Source of the DNA: Lachnoclostridium sp. UBA1308
GTDB taxonomy: Bacteria; Bacillota; Clostridia; Lachnospirales; Lachnospiraceae
Direction: 5' to 3'
Length of the DNA: 64,000 nt
NCBI GenBank assembly: GCA_002307215.1
Contig: DBTU01000049.1
Location: forward strand, 115,779 to 179,778
Shown: one piece after another, positions 57,067-64,000 of the stretch
Layout of the letters: each line of letters starts with the position of its first letter
Position numbering within the stretch: the first letter of the stretch is position 1
Position numbers and translations under genes: made by a program
The notes under the pieces: generated by a model
What the model was told of the DNA's origin: nothing
Seen by the model: the letters and a program-made list of their open reading frames with translations, nothing else
The model's database searches: none

Positions 57067-58000
57067 AGTAAACTGTCCTATTCTTCTCCAGATATTTAAG
57101 AACCATATACGGGTTAACACTCATTTCCCCGTCTACTGTATTTACATAGATTCCGAGATGTAGGTGTACATCAAACTGCCCGATGGTTCCCTCACTGCCA
57201 TAACCACTGTCTCCCATAAATCCAAGCAATTGTCCTGCTATGACCTCATCTCCCTGCTTCAGCTCAGGCGCATAAGAATATAGGTGGGCATAGTAGAAAT
57301 AACCTCCGGCCGCAGACCTAATTCCGATTCTGTATCCACCCTGTTCCAGCCATCCCTTATTTTCAACAATACCGTCAGTCATACTGATTACCGGGAAAAA
57401 GCCTCTTAGATTGTTAGAAGCCATCAAATCCGTACCCTCGTGCTTCCGGTTACCTCCATAAGTACGCGGCTGATACCAGGAATCGGCATAAGTAATATCT
57501 GCTTCTTGGTCCGTTACTTTCGGTACCGGAAAATATTCGATATTTGAAAAGATTGCCTTATAGTAACTATAAAGTTCTCGGAACTGCGGATTCTGCACTA
57601 ATCTACTTATACCACGGTAAAAGGTTTTATCATCAACCAGGTGCGATGAAGAAAGATCATAAGAATATGCCATCATACTGAAGGTAAGACAGCCTGCTTC
57701 ATTTACATAAGGCATATTTCGCAAATCAGGATGTTTTTTCTTAAGCTCCTCTACCTGGTTCTGAGCCTTCCAAAGAACATCCTCACCAATCTTAAGATCA
57801 CGAAAAGCCTCATAATCTATTTGATGTACCGCTATCCTTTGTATTAAAATTTCTGATAAAAGCAGCTGTAGCTCAAATCCAACAATTACCAATACGATTG
57901 CATACAGGAGAATACCCGCAATCGTATTTTTAAGAAAATGATTCCATTTTCCTAACCGTGTATTACCCTTACTACGCAGAAAATATTTCGTGTGCTCCAT
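57047..58000 (-). CDS. Membrane-anchored M23 family metallopeptidase
   Basis: A 317-residue protein with an N-terminal membrane helix (about 25-50) and a C-terminal LytM/M23 domain: HEGTDLM (HxxxD zinc ligands), YYAHLYSY and VHLHLGIY (HxH). These ligands are intact, so it can cut peptidoglycan cross-bridges. The start is ATG 58000 after GGATGGTGATAGT; a GTG 54 bases upstream has no site and overlaps a palindrome. Its 3' end is made of MITE-like sequence, so the natural C-terminus may have been different. Confidence 0.88.
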   Translation of the reverse strand: MEHTKYFLRSKGNTRLGKWNHFLKNTIAGILLYAIVLVIVGFELQLLLSEILIQRIAVHQIDYEAFRDLKIGEDVLWKAQNQVEELKKKHPDLRNMPYVNEAGCLTFSMMAYSYDLSSSHLVDDKTFYRGISRLVQNPQFRELYSYYKAIFSNIEYFPVPKVTDQEADITYADSWYQPRTYGGNRKHEGTDLMASNNLRGFFPVISMTDGIVENKGWLEQGGYRIGIRSAAGGYFYYAHLYSYAPELKQGDEVIAGQLLGFMGDSGYGSEGTIGQFDVHLHLGIYVNTVDGEMSVNPYMVLKYLEKNRTVYSLQFSQ

Positions 58001-58021
58001 ACTATCACCATCCTGATTAAC

Positions 58022-58048
58022 AAAGAATTCAGTTAAACTGAATTCTTT
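58022..58048. promoter_or_regulatory. Perfect 27-bp palindrome upstream of the M23 gene
   Basis: AAAGAATTCAGTT-A-AACTGAATTCTTT, 13-base perfect arms around one base, 22 bases before the M23 start. Candidate operator or leader hairpin that could hide the ribosome-binding site. Confidence 0.65.
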
Positions 58049-58142
58049 ATACACCTAGCATAATCCGGCAATATTTCGCGTTTTATTGGCTGGACAAATA
58101 ATTATATGGTTGTATTATTAACAATATTACTTACTTCACGAA

Positions 58143-59654
58143 TTATTCTGCATTTGTTCCGGTACCCGTATTAGTTCCGCCATCTGTCTGAACGGCACTT
58201 CCGGTCACAATCTCTTCGCCAAAGATGAAGCTGTGTAAAATCTTAATGTTAGCCTCAAGATCCGGAACTAACACAGACATTTTGCGCACCTTGATATTAT
58301 CCTGGAATGCCCCGTCAGCAGGGATTCTTAATTGTTCTATCGTATTCGTACTCATTCCATTATCAATAAAGGAATTCAACATTGACTGAAAGCATTTACT
58401 GTTAATATCCGTAGTAATCATCGGAAGAAATTTGAACATTAGGGCAAGAAGATCTGTCTTACTCATTGTCTTACATTTTTCAAAAATAGCATTTAAAACA
58501 GCCCTATGTCTGTCTGTACGACCATAATCATTGTTTTTACCGGTAATCGTTGATGTCTTACGTACACGTGCATAGCCAAGTACTTGATTACCGTTCATCA
58601 ACTGTTTTCCTGCTACAAGTGTACGATATTTCGGATTTGATACATAATTTGTTGTATTTAAATAATCGGCCTCATTTTGTTTGAGGGTAAGCTCCACACC
58701 GCCGATATCATCGATGATTTTCTCAAAATTATCAAAGTCAACCAAGACACAGCCATCGATTCGCAGATCGAAATTTATGGCGATTGTCTCATATAGTAAA
58801 TCCAAACCACCTTTTGCATATACTGAATTTAGCTTATTATCCTGATATCCCGGTATCTGTACAAGCGTATCTCTCATCAGTGATGTAAGTTTTACTGATT
58901 TATCTTTTGTATTCAACGTTGCAATAACCAAAACATCGGTATGTCCTCTGGAATCGCCCATATTGATTGCTTCTTCACCCAACAGAAGTATGTTATATAC
59001 TCCTTCCTCTTGTCTTCCGTATCCGGGATGATCCGGCCACACGATTGTACTGGGGTCAATTTCGGGAGCATCCGAACTCAAATCATCATCATCAATATAA
59101 TCCACATCCTCCGAGACATCGGTGCTGTCGTCGAATTTATTAGTCATGCTACCCCATATTGTACCGCTGATATTAACTCCAAGCCTCATCAGTAAGGCAT
59201 TCCCCGGCTTTGTAAAACCAAAGAAAAATGCAAAGCCCACCAGACAAAGCAGGGTAAGCAATATACCACTCTGTATCTTAAACAGTCGTTTTTTCTTAAG
59301 AAGCTTTTTTACTGTAATCGATTCCTGATTCATTTCATTGCTGATTTGTTGTGCTAAGGATTCATTAATCACGGATAATTCGTCTTCAATATCAGTGTTG
59401 TCTTCCTCCACTTCCGTCTTGGAATCCTCAACTACCTCCAATGATGGTTCCACTGTATCAGCTTCTTCTGTATCTTGATGCTCATCTGCTGAATTTACCA
59501 GCTCCTCCGGCACATCAATGTCAGTAATCTCGATTTTTTCAGGCTCGGCTTTAACATCCTCTGCATCCGAGAGGACTTTTTCAATGTTTTTACTGAAATT
59601 CGCACTGAAATCCGGGTCGTTATCGAAATCAAATACTGAATTCTCCTTATCCAT
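58143..59654 (-). CDS. LytR-CpsA-Psr (LCP) family protein
   Basis: Transfers glycopolymers from lipid carriers to peptidoglycan. 503 residues: a 125-residue acidic cytoplasmic head (Glu/Asp-rich), one membrane helix (about 130-150), then the LCP domain with YNILLLGEEA, RGHTDVLVIATLN, KLTSLMRDTLVQIPG, KLNSVYAKGG and YARVRKTS, which carry the conserved Arg/Asp that bind polyprenyl pyrophosphate. A Thr/Gly tail ends the protein. SD TTAGGAGATGAGAAA. The long acidic cytoplasmic segment is unusual for this family. Confidence 0.92.
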   Translation of the reverse strand: MDKENSVFDFDNDPDFSANFSKNIEKVLSDAEDVKAEPEKIEITDIDVPEELVNSADEHQDTEEADTVEPSLEVVEDSKTEVEEDNTDIEDELSVINESLAQQISNEMNQESITVKKLLKKKRLFKIQSGILLTLLCLVGFAFFFGFTKPGNALLMRLGVNISGTIWGSMTNKFDDSTDVSEDVDYIDDDDLSSDAPEIDPSTIVWPDHPGYGRQEEGVYNILLLGEEAINMGDSRGHTDVLVIATLNTKDKSVKLTSLMRDTLVQIPGYQDNKLNSVYAKGGLDLLYETIAINFDLRIDGCVLVDFDNFEKIIDDIGGVELTLKQNEADYLNTTNYVSNPKYRTLVAGKQLMNGNQVLGYARVRKTSTITGKNNDYGRTDRHRAVLNAIFEKCKTMSKTDLLALMFKFLPMITTDINSKCFQSMLNSFIDNGMSTNTIEQLRIPADGAFQDNIKVRKMSVLVPDLEANIKILHSFIFGEEIVTGSAVQTDGGTNTGTGTNAE

Positions 59655-59728
59655 TTTCTCATCTCCTAATATATAAGCTTACTTTGAAGCCGATTTGCTT
59701 TCCGTAAAAAGCATGTAAATGCGTTTTG

Positions 59729-61207
59729 TTATTCCCCTATTTTATCTGAAATTATCTTCTCAACGAATTGATATACACGTATTGCTGAGGAAACACTTAT
59801 TTTCTCCTCTATTGTATGCACAGCCGTAATATCCGGTCCAATGGATACCACATCAAGCTCAGGAATTTTTTCTAAAATTAATCCACATTCAAGTCCTGCA
59901 TGAATTGCACATACTTTCATATCCTTCCCATAGAGCTTGTTATAAATCAATTGTAAATGATCACGAAGTGCCGAAGATTTCTGAAATTCCCAAGCCGGAT
60001 ACTCTGCTCGAACGATATAATCCCCACCAAGAAAGCTTGTCATATAGTCCAATTGATTGCTGATATGATATTTTGAACTGCTCTTTGAACTTCGCACCGA
60101 AGTACAGAATTCCACCTTATCCTCAAGAGTATGAAAGATACCAAGATTCAGTGAGGTTTCGACCAAATCTCCTATTTCGGAGCTCATCACCTGAACACCG
60201 TTTGGTATATTGATTAGAAGGAACAGAAGCTTTTCAAAGGTTGCAGGATGGAGCGGATTATACTCCCCATCCCCTAAATCCTCGACCATAACGCTAAGTT
60301 GTGGCTCACTAGAGGATAATTCCTGACTATATTCAATAGCGATATCCGAAATCACTTTATGAATTTCGCTATATTTTTCTTTTAATCCATTCACATCTTC
60401 TGCAGTAATGATCAGCTCGGCATTTGCTTCGCGGGGTATTACATTATCCTTAAAACCACCCTGCATATTAATCAGACCAAAGGGTATTTTCTCTCGGAGA
60501 TCAAACAGTAGACGACCTAAAAGCTTTGTGGCATTCGATCTGTTCTTATCAATGTCCATTCCTGAATGTCCACCCTGGAGACCACCGATACTGACCTTTA
60601 CCTTCTTACCATTTGTTAGAAACCGATTGACAGAAAGGGTACTGGTTCCTGTTAATCCACCGGCACAACTGCACAACAGATAGCCTTCTTCCTCCGAATC
60701 CAAATTAATCAGGCATTTACCCTGCAAGTGGGATAGGTCCAGAGCTTTTGCTCCATGCATTCCGGTCTCTTCTTCTGTTGTCATAATCGCCTCAAGTCTC
60801 GGGTGAACAAGTCCGTTATCCGAGAATAATGCAAGGATGTAAGCAACTGCAATTCCATTATCCGCACCAAGCGTTGTACCGTCAGCGTGAAGAATATCAC
60901 CCTCCACAATCAGTTTAATTTCATCTTTTGAAAAATCATGTGTGTATTCATTACGCTTCTCGCAAACCATATCCATATGACCCTGAAGTATGATTGCCGG
61001 ATAATTTTCACAACCGGGAGTTGCACTTTTTATCATAATCACATTATTTGCATCATCCTGAGTATACTCGATTTGATGCGCTTTTGCAAAAGAAACCAGA
61101 TAATCACTGATTGCCTTCTCGTTACCCGAACCTCTGGGTATTTGCGATATTTCGCAAAAATATTTAAAAACGCCCTTATAATCCAATTGTTCTAAGCTAT
61201 GATCCAT
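59729..61207 (-). CDS. pepD: Aminoacyl-histidine dipeptidase PepD (M20C)
   Basis: Cytosolic zinc dipeptidase (beta-alanyl-histidine and other X-His dipeptides). 492 residues: metal ligands in QGHMDMV (His), TLGADNGIA (Asp), TTEEETGMHG (Glu), LDSEEEG and HAGLECG; the lid domain lies in the middle (about 200-400). The start ATG 61207 follows AAAGGCATG; the longer reading from 61231 begins at TTG and lacks a site. Confidence 0.93.
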   Translation of the reverse strand: MDHSLEQLDYKGVFKYFCEISQIPRGSGNEKAISDYLVSFAKAHQIEYTQDDANNVIMIKSATPGCENYPAIILQGHMDMVCEKRNEYTHDFSKDEIKLIVEGDILHADGTTLGADNGIAVAYILALFSDNGLVHPRLEAIMTTEEETGMHGAKALDLSHLQGKCLINLDSEEEGYLLCSCAGGLTGTSTLSVNRFLTNGKKVKVSIGGLQGGHSGMDIDKNRSNATKLLGRLLFDLREKIPFGLINMQGGFKDNVIPREANAELIITAEDVNGLKEKYSEIHKVISDIAIEYSQELSSSEPQLSVMVEDLGDGEYNPLHPATFEKLLFLLINIPNGVQVMSSEIGDLVETSLNLGIFHTLEDKVEFCTSVRSSKSSSKYHISNQLDYMTSFLGGDYIVRAEYPAWEFQKSSALRDHLQLIYNKLYGKDMKVCAIHAGLECGLILEKIPELDVVSIGPDITAVHTIEEKISVSSAIRVYQFVEKIISDKIGE

Positions 61208-61258
61208 TATAACACATGCCTTTCTGATCAATATTTCTGAAACTTATGAAAGATTCAT

Positions 61259-61320
61259 GAACCGGATACTTGTGTGTTAGCTTTCTACGAGATTAGACGA
61301 CAAGGCCTTTGATCCGGTTC
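61259..61320. repeat. Inverted repeat GAACCGGAT
   Basis: GAACCGGAT (61259-61267) and ATCCGGTTC (61312-61320) enclose 44 bases upstream of pepD. A second hairpin GCCGAA/TTCGGC overlaps the stop of the DUF711 gene at 61358-61374. Possible leader structure. Confidence 0.45.
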
Positions 61321-61372
61321 AAGTAATAATTTGGTATATTCGGTTTTCATTCGTTTGCCGAAGGATATTCGG

Positions 61373-62737
61373 CTAATTCTTAAAGCTGTGAATCGGCGCC
61401 GGAATTCGCCCACCCCTATTAATAAATGCATCGCAACTAAACTTATTAACCCGCATTACCGGAGCATACCCGAGTAAACCGCCGAATTCCACGCGGTCTC
61501 CCACTGTCTTACCGATTACCGGAATAATTCGTACTGCCGTTGTCTTCTGGTTAATCATTCCGATTGCCATCTCGTCGGCAATAATACCGGAAATGGTAGT
61601 AGCCTTAGTATCTCCCGGAATAGCTATCATATCCAGACCAACCGAACATACACAAGTCATTGCCTCAAGCTTCTCAAGTGTTAATGCACCGGCTTCCACA
61701 GCATCTATCATACCCTGGTCTTCACTGATCGGTATGAACGCACCACTTAGCCCTCCCACATAGGAAGATGCCATAACGCCACCTTTTTTCACTTGATCAT
61801 TCAATAAAGCAAGTGCGGCTGTCGTGCCTGGTGCACCGACATATTCAAGACCAATCTCTTGTAGAATTTCTGCAACACTATCCCCCACCGCCGGTGTCGG
61901 AGCAAGTGATAAATCTATTATACCAAACGGAATATCAAGCAGTCTGGATGCCTCCTGGGCCACTAACTGCCCTACACGAGTAATCTTAAAAGCCGTTTTC
62001 TTAATCGTCTCACAAAGGGTCTCAAAATCAGCACCCCTGACAGCTTCCAATGCTTTTTTCACGACTCCGGGTCCACTGACACCGACATTGATGACTGCAT
62101 CACCCTCGGTCACTCCATGAAAAGCTCCAGCCATGAACGGATTATCATCCGGTGCATTACAAAAAACTACCAACTTAGCACAGCCGATAGAGTCCTTATC
62201 CTTCGTATATTCTGCGGTACTTAAAATAATCTCACCAATCAGCTTTACAGCATTCATATCAATACCGGTTTTTGTGGAACCTACATTCACGGAGCTACAT
62301 ACGCGCTCTGTCTCGCTAAGAGCCATCGGTATCGATCTTATTAAGAGCTCATCACTGAAGGTCATTGCCTTACTTACGAGCGCCGAGTAGCCCCCGATGA
62401 AATTCACTCCGACGGTTTTAGCCGCACGGTCAAGTGTTTTCGCTATGGTTACATAATCTTCTACGGTTCTGCAGGCTGCTGCTCCAACCAAAGAGATCGG
62501 TGTCACGGAGATTCGCTTATTCACGATCGGAATTCCGTACTCTCTCTGTATCTTGTTGCCGGTTGCCACAAGATTCTTGGCGATATTAGTAATTTTATCA
62601 TAAATTTTACGGTTCAGCGCGTCCAGATCCGGATCAGCACAGTCCAATAAGCTGATGCCCAGAGTTATGGTTCTGACATCCAGATTTTCCTGTTCTATCA
62701 TCTTATTAGTTTCAATGACCTCATGTATATTAATCAT
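61373..62737 (-). CDS. DUF711/PFL family protein (UPF0210)
   Basis: A 454-residue protein of unknown function, related in fold to pyruvate formate-lyase/glycyl-radical barrels but without their radical loop. Family blocks: TNIAKNLVATGNKIQREYGI, NFIGGYSALVSKAM, GAFHGVTEGDAVINVGVSGP, PTPAVGDSVAEILQEIG and SGAFIPISEDQGMI. It is nearly always paired with a small ACT protein, as here (75 bases upstream). SD GGAGGATAAGC. Role inferred at best as amino-acid-responsive enzyme. Confidence 0.9.
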   Translation of the reverse strand: MINIHEVIETNKMIEQENLDVRTITLGISLLDCADPDLDALNRKIYDKITNIAKNLVATGNKIQREYGIPIVNKRISVTPISLVGAAACRTVEDYVTIAKTLDRAAKTVGVNFIGGYSALVSKAMTFSDELLIRSIPMALSETERVCSSVNVGSTKTGIDMNAVKLIGEIILSTAEYTKDKDSIGCAKLVVFCNAPDDNPFMAGAFHGVTEGDAVINVGVSGPGVVKKALEAVRGADFETLCETIKKTAFKITRVGQLVAQEASRLLDIPFGIIDLSLAPTPAVGDSVAEILQEIGLEYVGAPGTTAALALLNDQVKKGGVMASSYVGGLSGAFIPISEDQGMIDAVEAGALTLEKLEAMTCVCSVGLDMIAIPGDTKATTISGIIADEMAIGMINQKTTAVRIIPVIGKTVGDRVEFGGLLGYAPVMRVNKFSCDAFINRGGRIPAPIHSFKN

Positions 62738-62812
62738 GCTTATCCTCCATTATCTGTATCCCATCCTTACACATAGATATCATACAGAAATATTACTTCC
62801 TATGTGTCACAA

Positions 62813-63085
62813 TTATATTCTGTGCATTTTATCAAAAATATCCTCACGCTGAGCTTTAATAATAACTCCAATTCCCTCACCGATATGTTCCAGATCCTCT
62901 GCCATTTTGCCAAAGTCCTTATCAACACTGGTCAGATCCACAACCATCATCATATTGAAAAAGCCCTGAACAATCGTCTGAGAGATATCAAGTATATTAA
63001 TCCTGTTATCAGCTAGATAGGTACAAACCTTCGCAATAATACCCACGGTATCTTTACCTACAACTGTAATTACCACTCTTTTCAT
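62813..63085 (-). CDS. ACT domain protein (UPF0237)
   Basis: A 90-residue single ACT domain: VVITVVGKDTVGIIAKVCTY LADNRINILDISQTIVQGFF is the ACT beta-alpha-beta unit with its Gly-containing ligand loop (KDTVGI). ACT domains bind amino acids and dimerise; the partner is the DUF711 protein encoded next. SD AAGGAGGTTTTATTGT. Confidence 0.93.
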   Translation of the reverse strand: MKRVVITVVGKDTVGIIAKVCTYLADNRINILDISQTIVQGFFNMMMVVDLTSVDKDFGKMAEDLEHIGEGIGVIIKAQREDIFDKMHRI

Positions 63086-63160
63086 ACAATAAAACCTCCT
63101 TATATATTAAGTATTAGAAAAACATGTATTATGTATTCGAAAAGCCTTCGTGTGCCACGA

Positions 63161-63952
63161 TTAGATCAGCATCATTTGCGACGGCATTTCCCTATGTGCC
63201 ACACTAACCCTGTTTGCCGAAAAACTGCTTCCACGGCTAAAAAGCTCACAACAGACAGTTTCATAAGCCAATTCTTCATAATTATTCTCTTTCGAAAGAT
63301 GTGCTAATAAAATGTGCTGTAATCTCGGGTTGATTAGTTTGATAATCAAATCAGCGGAGGTTTCATTGGATAGATGTCCTCTATCCCCCAGAATTCTCTG
63401 CTTCAGATAATATGGATATTTTCCTACCATAAGCATATTTACATCATGATTCGCCTCAATCAATAAAAGTTCGGAGGACTCAAGCTTAGCTACGATATAT
63501 TCATCAAATTTCCCTAAATCGGTAGCCACTCCAATCTTATGTCCTTCGGACTGCATCGTATAACACACCGGATTAGATGCATCATGTGAAGTTGAAAACG
63601 GTTCAATATCAATGTCATTAATCCGAAAAGCCTCATTCGGCCGTATAGGACAAAAAAGCTCCTCCGGAATTTCACCAAGACTTTTAATCTGTCTGATTGC
63701 CCGAAGGGTTTCCATGGTTGCATAAATCGGCATATGATATTTACGTGCCAGTATTCCCAGCCCCTGAATATGATCCGAATGCTCATGAGTAATAAGGATA
63801 CCCTGAATGGTATCCGGAAGAATATCAATACCGTTAAGGCCATTTTCAATTCTTTTTGCACTTATTCCAACATCTACCAGAAGATTTGTATTTTGACTTC
63901 CGATATAGATGCAATTTCCACTGCTGCCGCTTGCTATACTGCATAATTTCAT
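63161..63952 (-). CDS. MBL-fold metallo-hydrolase, YycJ/WalJ-like
   Basis: A 263-residue metallo-beta-lactamase-fold protein: ITHEHSDHIQG with His56, His58, Asp60, His61, then TSHDASNPV, VATDLGKF (ligand Asp) and LLIEANHDVNML, LLAHLSKENN. The order matches YycJ (WalJ), a 5'-3' exonuclease linked to wall homeostasis and replication. Start ATG 63952 after AGTAGGAATTGAC; a reading 18 bases longer is possible. No walRK genes are in view. Confidence 0.86.
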   Translation of the reverse strand: MKLCSIASGSSGNCIYIGSQNTNLLVDVGISAKRIENGLNGIDILPDTIQGILITHEHSDHIQGLGILARKYHMPIYATMETLRAIRQIKSLGEIPEELFCPIRPNEAFRINDIDIEPFSTSHDASNPVCYTMQSEGHKIGVATDLGKFDEYIVAKLESSELLLIEANHDVNMLMVGKYPYYLKQRILGDRGHLSNETSADLIIKLINPRLQHILLAHLSKENNYEELAYETVCCELFSRGSSFSANRVSVAHREMPSQMMLI

Positions 63953-64000
63953 GTCAATTCCTACTCTCATTCAGCCTTTATGGCAGACAAACTGCATTTT

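Noticed and set aside
63960..63985. Another end of the MITE-like element near the right edge
   Set aside because: Only ten bases (ATTCAGCCTT) agree and the rest differs; it cannot be told from chance at the window edge.
1..64000. tRNA, rRNA, phage or transposase genes
   Set aside because: Read by eye on both strands; no conserved tRNA TTC-loop/anticodon arrangements, rRNA segments, integrase or transposase motifs were noticed.

Overview
The window reads as a low-to-moderate GC, spore-forming Firmicute, most probably a Lachnospiraceae member of the Lachnoclostridium/Anaerocolumna type. The reasons are an uninterrupted sigK gene, two CotF-like spore coat genes, the IreB-RuvX-DUF1292-Fur run, DUF1836, DUF5050 and DUF5057 proteins, a Gram-positive type IV pilus locus, and no outer-membrane genes. 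This is inference from gene content and synteny; no database was searched. Most genes lie on the minus strand. No rRNA, tRNA, phage, transposase or CRISPR array was seen.

Layout. 1-4.5 kb: thiamine operon with a sigma-A promoter, TPP riboswitch and terminator, then thiW-thiC-thiM-thiE-thiD (thiD runs off the left edge). 4.5-9.5 kb: two small coat genes, a YerC/TrpR-type regulator with a palindromic candidate operator on its promoter, DUF1836, PcrA helicase and a small acidic membrane protein. 9.6-18.5 kb: an orphan NMT1-type solute-binding lipoprotein, HtrA protease, PheA, a DUF5050 protein, FolC, an RlmI-like methyltransferase and GtrA. 18.7-37.6 kb: a complete type IV pilus locus in the order pilB-pilT-pilC-pilA-pilD-(pilM::pilN fusion)-pilO, then four pseudopilin-like genes and a 1976-residue exported protein with InlB-type repeats. 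38-43.5 kb: two ABC-F ATPases, an HD protein, a zinc-ribbon membrane protein and sigK under a sigma-K-type promoter. 43.8-46.1 kb: DeoR regulator, PduL and a class II aldolase, which looks like a fragment of a sugar-phosphate microcompartment pathway without shell genes. 46.2-54 kb: a 15/16-bp tandem array, then the housekeeping run TrhP-TrmR-MltG-like-RNase J-Fur-DUF1292-RuvX-IreB-MtaB. 54-64 kb: a His-less HPr homologue, ThiI with its cysteine desulfurase, an M23 peptidase, an LCP protein, PepD, a DUF711/ACT pair and a YycJ-type metallo-hydrolase.

How the genes fit together. ThiC/ThiD make the pyrimidine half of thiamine, ThiW/ThiM would salvage thiazole, ThiE joins the halves, and IscS/NifS-ThiI supply sulfur for tRNA (and perhaps thiazole). 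TrhP-TrmR, ThiI and MtaB are all tRNA-modification enzymes. The pilus locus holds extension and retraction ATPases, platform, peptidase, major pilin, alignment complex and minor pilins; its giant partner is a plausible adhesin or tip-associated protein. Between genes there are several dispersed repeats, including a 205-bp MITE-like element with 15-bp terminal inverted repeats, a half copy, and an end fragment that supplies the stop codon of the M23 peptidase gene.

The most unusual items are the PilM-PilN fusion with its giant secreted neighbour, the MITE-like repeat family, the tandem array growing out of the 3' end of trhP, the sigma-K promoter with a GTG start for sigK, and the palindrome over the yerC promoter.
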